A stretch of 64,000 nt of DNA from Asterella californica. Taxonomy: Eukaryota; Streptophyta; Marchantiopsida; Marchantiales; Aytoniaceae. Below the pieces are notes generated by a model that had not been told where the DNA came from, searched no databases, and saw only the letters and a program-made list of their open reading frames with translations. The position numbers and the translations under genes were made by a program. The DNA is taken from NCBI GenBank assembly GCA_036924285.1, contig JAYKYS010000010.1, forward strand, positions 3,348,001 through 3,412,000. The letters are read 5' to 3'. Below, one piece after another: positions 58,026 to 64,000 of this stretch; within the stretch, counting starts at the first letter, position 1, and each line of letters begins with the position of its first letter.

Positions 58026-58125
58026 TTTATTTATTTATTCTCAAACTCTTTTTAACGAAAAGGTTAAGTAATAAATTAAATCCTTACATATTTGCCTCCT
58101 CCATCAGAAGCTGAAGGAGGTGAAT
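58026..58125. repeat. Two-hairpin module, copy g
   Basis: The first hairpin ends CTTTTTAACGAAAAGGTTAAG and TAATAAATTAAA. The second is GCCTCCTCCATCAG-AAGCTGAAGGAGGTG, preceded by ATATTTGCC and followed by GAATATCC, the same context as in copy f. Confidence 0.75.
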
Positions 58126-58855
58126 ATCCAAGGAAGGAGTCACCTTCATTCGAGCTTTTTACTACTTCCATAACGAGTGTATCGTTTCTACTCGAAGAGA
58201 ACGGTTCTAGTCATTTACAGGCACTCCTTGACACTCCATCCTTCTTTCGAACCTATGCATCTCTACAGTCTCAGAAAGCAGGTGTCGATGAAAGTTGAGG
58301 GAATGATTAGAAGCTAGTGAAAGCGCAGGCAGGATCCACTTCGGGACTCACTCAAGAGGCAGGCCCAAAAGAATCGACATGTAGCTTCTGCAGACGATAA
58401 GTCCACACACACACAGACAGAAGCCAGGCTCCAGTAGTACCAGCTATTCATGGAATTGTAAGGCCATTTAAAGTAGTGAGGTGGATAACTGGAGGGTCTC
58501 GCTTTCCCCACTCATCATCTTCCTGTGCTATCGATAGCTCAGCGAGCAACACAAACCGTCCAGAAATCCAAAGCCAACTTTTGCACACATGCAAAATGTT
58601 ATGAGCCCCCAACGCAGCAGAACTTCTGTAAAGCCAGTGGTTTTTCTACTCTTTTTCTCCATATGAGCCAATGGCAGAAGCTGGTATACTATACACAACT
58701 GTATGCGCTATGGACTAGTCTATCTTCTCTTGTATCGAAGACAGTGAGTTCCAGGTGGTGCATTGAGAGCCTCCGAGCAATGTACTACCAACTAACAGGA
58801 TATTCTTGCCTGTATAATATTCTTGTAATTCTCACTAAACATTTCACACAGGTTT
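58126..58855. other. Unrecognised ORFs
   Basis: Plus-strand frames at 58092-58298 and 58525-58932 are open without recognisable domains. A CACACACACACAG run lies near 58404. Confidence 0.3.
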
Positions 58856-59340
58856 CTGCCGTAAAATTTACGTCACTCTGGATGTGGTACGTCAATTTTA
58901 CAGTCACTAGATGTTGCAGTCTATGGCCGTAAACTTGATCTCCAGAAAACCGTTGAAAATTTCTCAGAAATCGTCGTCTACAGAAGTGCTTCCTCTCCTG
59001 ACACTTCAAGATTACTTCTTTTCATCTGAACCCTGTAATTTTTGTTAACAGAAGGGGTTTGAATGGTTCTAGTAGGGGCACTCATCTTTCGCCATAAAAG
59101 ATTCCTGCAACTCTTGTTAGAGGTTTATGCCATAAATTTTATTTCATTATATTTTTGTAGGCTATTCTCGTAAAACTTGATCTCAGGAAAACCGTGGAAA
59201 ATTATCAGTCGGACGTCTATAGATGTTTTGCCATCCCTGATATGGTCTGACGTCTCAGACTCAGTCTTTTTTTTTTTATCTTATATTTTTTGTTACGGGT
59301 AGAGGTTTGAGTGGATTATTTCGCTGGATGTAGTTAGAAG
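58856..59340. repeat. Diverged direct repeat, two units of about 240 bp
   Basis: The shared series in both units is TGCC(G/A)TAAA-TTTA, AACTTGATCTC-AGGAAAACC, GT-GAAAAT, ACGTCTA or TCGTCTAC, then a TTTTTTGTTA block and AGGTTTGA-TGG. Unit 1 starts about 58856 and unit 2 about 59128. Confidence 0.75.
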
Positions 59341-60208
59341 ACCATCGTGCTCTTCATCAATTTATTGCTTACCGGATATGTAATCGTATCTATTCGCGTT
59401 TTTTATAGGTTATTGGAACTTTCCACATCTCCAGGTTTGGTTATTGTTTAATATTTGTAAATAAATATATTTTTTATCAGATTGGTACAGATTTTTTACA
59501 TAACATTTATATTTTTCTGGTAACAGCAAGCAAATTCCCTGAAGTTTCACTTGCATACATATTATCCGTTAGTATATACATAAAACGAGAGAACCGTTCC
59601 ATGTACATCGTGACTCTTTTAGCGAGCGAAGAAGGAGAATTTCAGATATTTAAATATCTGAATATCCATATATACAATATGGTAATTTTCTACCCTACTA
59701 CTACTATCCAGAAAGGGTTCTAGAAGGCGAGAAAACAGGGAGGAATCCGATGTTAGCTACGGGTACGGGTGTCCGGGAAGAACTTCGTCCGGAAGCTACC
59801 ACACTACGGGTAGCTGCTAGCTGGAAAAGTGGGAGTCCAGATACGCCGTGATATTGCGTGGTGTGGTACCGTAGTCAACTTTGTCCTCCACCGCACCACG
59901 ACATTCCCAGATGGTCCCAACATGCCATTTCCTCTAATGTCGGGAATATGTCACGGGATAGAAGATAAAAGTGATAACAGCAAGTGTACAGTCGTGCATC
60001 CGTCCGTCCGTACGTCCGTCAGTGTGAGCAAAACCTACCTTGTCTATAAGAACGAGCGTTCTGTTCAGCAGTCAAACGCAGTCATCCAAGTATTATATTA
60101 ATATGGGCCCCCAAGATTTTATCATTATGTCAATTAATGAAAAAGGATAATAAAAGAGAAATGCTGCAAGGAAGCACAAGATTTTAGGGTTTAGGGCTCT
60201 TGTCGTTG

Positions 60209-60211
<3 letters not shown>
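59341..60211. other. Intergenic DNA
   Basis: Mostly AT-rich to 59730, then a GC-richer stretch with CGTCCGTCCGTACGTCCGTC near 59999. TTTAGGGTTTAGGG at about 60183-60196 is two telomere-type units, too few to mean a telomere. Confidence 0.4.

Positions 60212-60242
<31 letters not shown>
60212..60242. repeat. (GA)15 microsatellite
   Basis: An uninterrupted GA run just before the ATG at 60248. In plants GA runs are common in 5' untranslated leaders. Confidence 0.95.
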
Positions 60243-60243
<1 letters not shown>

Positions 60244-60247
60244 ATCA

Positions 60248-62211
60248 ATGAACTCGAACTGCGAAGAAGAGTTGAATAGCTGCGAAAGAGTACATCTGAG
60301 TAGAGTGCGGTATTGTATGATTAGAACAAGAGGCAGGGAGGGAAAGTATCGAAGATACGGTTCTGAAAATGGTAGGGAATGGCAGCTCTACATGAGCTCG
60401 CCTATCCATCAAGTTCAACCAAGAAGGTCTAATCTTGGTGAGCAAGCGCTACGGCGTGATAGGCTGAGCGAGCAGCTTCTATGTTCTTGCTATAGACAGA
60501 ATGTTACCTTCTCTTCCAACTACGATGCCTTGACGCTGCAGTTTCTTCTCCAAGGTATAGATAGAGAGCTTCTTCAGGCTGAAGCTACGTACGTCAAGAT
60601 GGTGAGAAAAGAGCCCAGGCATTCGATGTGTGCTATGCAACATTATTAGTAACTCGCTGGCTCTTCACGTGTGCAGATATGCTTTTTGGGACCTCATGCT
60701 TTCAGGCCGATGGAGATATGATGATGGAGTTTGGGAGAAAAGTGGAGCCGCGTGGAGAAGAAACCGAAAGGTTGTAGTAGAGAACTAATAGAGTTGGAAA
60801 GGCATAGAGAGAAGCAAAAACACATAGACGTTCCTTTCTTGTCAAATCGGTACCAATAGAATTGCTTGCGGAGATAGACCCTTGGTACAAAATTTTAGCA
60901 GAACAAGAGTTCTACAAGAAAGTGTATTTGTCTAAGGTGGATGTAGATGTCCTAGGTATCTATCTTTCCATCGTTTTGAGTGTGTATTTCTCTCTGCTGC
61001 ACTCTTTCGTCTTCGAACCTTTCAGGGCGGGGTCGTATCTCTCTCGTGACTCGTGATACCTTCTCCCTTTGACCTTCATTCATTCATTGCATCTACAGAA
61101 GAAGATTCCCAGAGCCTGTAACGCAAGATTTGGCTTCCACAAGGGCCTTTTCAAAACGTCCGTAATTCCTCAGGTTCTTGGACGCCCCTGTAACATTAGC
61201 TGGCGGAGGGAGCCCAAAGGAAGTGGATCAGACGGATGTAAAATCCGCTCGCGTGGCGATCGCAGGAAAGAACAGCTGAAAAGCACCATGTGCAAGCTTG
61301 ACAATTCGTCAGGCGGCCAGAAAGGTGAACAGAGCTCAACATTATGAGGAAAAATGCATGCTTACATTGTCCACAATATTTCAGCCTCGAAAAACCATCT
61401 GGAGTGAAATATGCAGATATTTTGCAGGCTCCTGCAGCATAAAGAAGAAAGGAAATATAGATCCTCAAACTGAGGGCATAACTTGTCAAGGATGTGAAGA
61501 TGATGAAACTAATGTGCTCGGATGCGTGGCTGGCACCTCTGCCGTCCACTGGGAAAGCTGGAGGAGGAAAACCTTGTTGAGGTATTCGCACTCTTTCCAA
61601 GTGCTGCTAGCATCTAGGTGGACTTTTCTGGGTAGCTGGAAGTGTGACTTCTTCAAAGAGAACATATACACATATCTGGAAACAACACATCAACCTCAAA
61701 GCAACTCTAGAAGTACTGAAGGGGATGGCCACCCTCATGCGCTCCTTGTGTGTGTCCTCCTAGCATCGTGAGACCTGATAATTTATTGATTTGGATGCAT
61801 CCACCCTGAGGTCAGTTTCAAGGAACATTTATGGTTCGACAAAGTTCTGGCTTCTAGAGGAAACTGATGCTGCAGTGGATCGTATCGCAAGTTTCATCAG
61901 CTACGGTAAGCATGAAGAGTCGGACGATGGAAAAGTTCAATTTCCATCCATCATTCGTCGGTGTAAAATTCGCTCCAAGAGGTCTTCTAGATAAAGGAGG
62001 TAAAGAGTTCCACTCTAAAGAGGAAAGAGGAACAAGTGTGATTCTTGTTTCATTAGCAGAAGAGGACTATAGTCGACACTCCAGCATATCCATATTGAAT
62101 ACGCGAACTGACTATATTCTTGGTAAGCAGCCGGCTGAAATGAGGGTCACCAAGCTCAGGCGCAAGATGCTCAGCCGCTTATGCCACGTGTTAGTTCACA
62201 GTAAGCAGTGA
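60248..62211 (+). other. Exon-like ORFs, product not recognised
   Basis: Plus-strand frames follow one another at about 45% G+C: 60248-60649, 60862-61056 (ELLAEIDPWYKILAEQEF, EFYKKVYLSKVDVDVL), 61069-61347 (RFGFHKGLFKTSVIPQVLG), 61298-61771, and 61791-62211 (NIYGSTKFWLLEETDAAVD, DRIASFISYG just before a GTAAGC donor). The (GA)15 run sits upstream like a leader. The residue mix is protein-like, and donor-like sites occur at frame ends. I recognise no domain. A spliced gene or the remnant of one is possible. An open minus-strand frame (61196-61600) overlaps and is a competing reading. Confidence 0.3.
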
Positions 62212-64000
62212 TAAAACAGGGCCAAAGGCACGCATCACCAACCTCACTACCGAAAGGTACAACATAAAGACTGCACCCGACCTTTGTACTCCTCAAAGAT
62301 ACCAAGCACATGAGTAGAGAGTTTTACACAGTTCTAAAGAGTTGAGCTCAGGAGTGACCACCACCATCGCAAACCAAGGGCTACCAAAGCCCCACCATAT
62401 ATGTTCGTATCATTAATCCTATAAATCACATACAACAACAGAAATCTTCCATATGCTTTGCTTCAATACTGCCAGTTGGGTGGTAACCCATACTTATGAG
62501 ATTGTTGATAACCACACCTGCTTATCTCCCAGAACACACTACAAGTACTGTATCAGTGTATCCTTTTTGAGACGATCATCATACTCTTCAAACCGACCAG
62601 AGTCTGTCACCCAATATCATGCCGACTAAAACTGCACGCGCAGCTCAGCTCAGCTGAAGTGAAGGATCCCCCTCCCTTGTTTATCTCGCCACTGATGCCC
62701 CCACCTTCAACAGATGTTGATCGCGCGGGAGATACAGGCACAGTGTTTACCGAAACCGACCAGGTTTGTCTGGCCCTGGAATCACACACCCCCAGAGCAA
62801 ATCCCCGACTCGTTGCTGCACTGGGGCACTCTCTTTCACACATCATCGCCACATCTTCGGGCCGAGATCACCAAAAAGGAGGGATTGTTTCGCATTAATA
62901 GACAGCCCATGATCCTCCATCTTAGCTCTCGCCATCTCCCAAGTGTTTAGGTGGCCACTACGTACCCCACGATTAGACCGAATTTAGTAGGTTTGTATCA
63001 TGCTCCCGGAATGCTCTCCTCAGAACGTTCCTAAATGCCCCTACCATGATTTTCACATGTACTGTACTTATCCCCACCACGTACAGAGCTCTACATCTCC
63101 GTTTCCCTGTGATCTCATTCACCCGGGCCCGGTCACGCCTTACTACGGTAGTCAACCAGCTACCGGAGCCTGGACGTGTCCGTTCCGTTGTCTCTTTCCA
63201 CTTCCGTAATAATAATATTCCGATTCCGGGCAAGTTCCCTAAGTGGAAAGTAAAGGACGAGGTACGAGCTCGAGTTTCCTAGAACATGTATCTACTTTAT
63301 TTTATATGCTAACGAACCAGAGTCAGCGCGTATGGTGGAATTTAACTCAACGAGGGTTGTGGCGAACATCTCTGTAACGAACGTCCCATCTCAAGACACC
63401 CACCTCGTCAACCTAACGAACGCGCGGCCGGCAGTCCATTACAAGCCTGGCCAGTTAGCGCTAACTGAACGCGGTAAATGTCAAACCGTGTTCAGCGTAT
63501 GATTGGTGAAACCGAGTTCCGGCCAGAAGTAAAACCTAACCCGGAAGTCTCTCCCACACGACGCAGAGACAGCACTGAAATGTACTCGGTAACCCCAGGG
63601 CACTTGAGGTAACATGCGTACTGTGCGATGCGGAAAGTGACCGGGAAGCGGAACTCGCAGTTCACCGTAGCGATGGTCTCGCTGACACGGTTTGTTTGTC
63701 CGTTCAACGTCCGTAGCCAGCCAGCTTGAAGATGGAAGGGGTGGACTACAGTACTGCCGGCACCCATCTTGAAATTGGTCTCTATGCAGTAACGGGTTGA
63801 ATTCATTGCATGCCGGAAACGGAAAGCCTTATAAGCCATCGCCGCGATTTAAAATCGGAGACGTCAACTGGTTTATATGGCTTTCACTTACACGGCTGAG
63901 CTGAAACACTAAGCCCGCAAGTCTGGGACGTTTCAGGCGAATCTATGAGATGATTCAGTTGAACTTCTCCGGAAAGAAGTGCGACTTCCCATTTTACGGG
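62212..64000. other. GC-richer DNA, unrecognised ORFs to window end
   Basis: Overlapping frames at 62607-62950 and 62973-63282 on both strands do not resemble known families. The longest, 63492-63839 on the minus strand (115 codons, starting MAYKAFRFRHAMN), has a balanced composition but no recognised motif. GC-rich ACGTGT/CACGT motifs and GCGCGG occur near 63420. Confidence 0.3.

Larger units (their letters stand above)
57479..58125. repeat. Diverged tandem duplication, two units of about 350 bp
   Basis: Unit 1 (from 57479) and unit 2 (from 57836) both start GGAGAA-TTTTGCTCGT-TG. Both pass through a CATAACC-ATAAGA block and end in the two-hairpin module. The intervening sequence is diverged, with indels. 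Confidence 0.8.

Noticed and set aside
60183..60196. Telomere-type TTTAGGG units
   Set aside because: Only two units; the same short motif also occurs by chance near 17345.

Overview
The window looks like AT-rich nuclear DNA of a land plant, most probably a bryophyte such as a moss. It holds a short insertion of plastid 16S rRNA sequence. Plant-type introns and exons are suggested but short and broken. A LINE reverse transcriptase resembles the kind common in mosses. PIF/Harbinger, Ty3/gypsy, Tc1/mariner-like and hAT-like remnants are also present. The bryophyte assignment is inference; the land-plant assignment rests on the plastid fragment and protein-family resemblance. I saw no intact conserved housekeeping gene: this is transposon-rich intergenic or heterochromatic DNA.

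Layout. 1-20 kb: short tandem repeats, a decayed J-domain (DnaJ) exon, a Tc1/mariner-type MITE with a TA duplication, two copies of a hAT-like MITE, the plastid 16S fragment, a 4 x 43 bp tandem repeat and a cluster of five CACGTG boxes. 20.3-26.5 kb: an old Ty3/gypsy element on the minus strand with both LTRs, primer site, polypurine tract, gag, zinc knuckle, protease and integrase, but without reverse transcriptase. 26.5-39 kb: mostly non-coding, with a possible 47-residue secreted peptide, perfect hairpins and a TIR element. 39.1-43.3 kb: a decayed LINE. 43.5-51.6 kb: a degraded FCP1/NIF-type phosphatase-like gene and a PIF/Harbinger transposase gene. 51.6-64 kb: more inverted repeats, a duplicated two-hairpin module and a GC-richer block of unrecognised exon-like ORFs.

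The most striking pattern is one LTR family (ends TGTCGTGTCGTGG ... CGACACGATA) present three times. Each copy has landed inside the coding sequence of a different transposon: Ty3/gypsy integrase, the LINE and the Harbinger transposase. The three copies carry 4, 1 and 2 units of an internal 157 bp tandem repeat. A second recurring theme is a short foldback (about 50 bp, at least seven copies), followed in three cases by a second hairpin whose two arms differ between copies in a compensating way.

The elements do not form a working pathway. The layers instead record relative age: the Ty3 element, LINE and Harbinger came first and the LTR family inserted later. All protein calls come from reading motifs by eye, with no database search.
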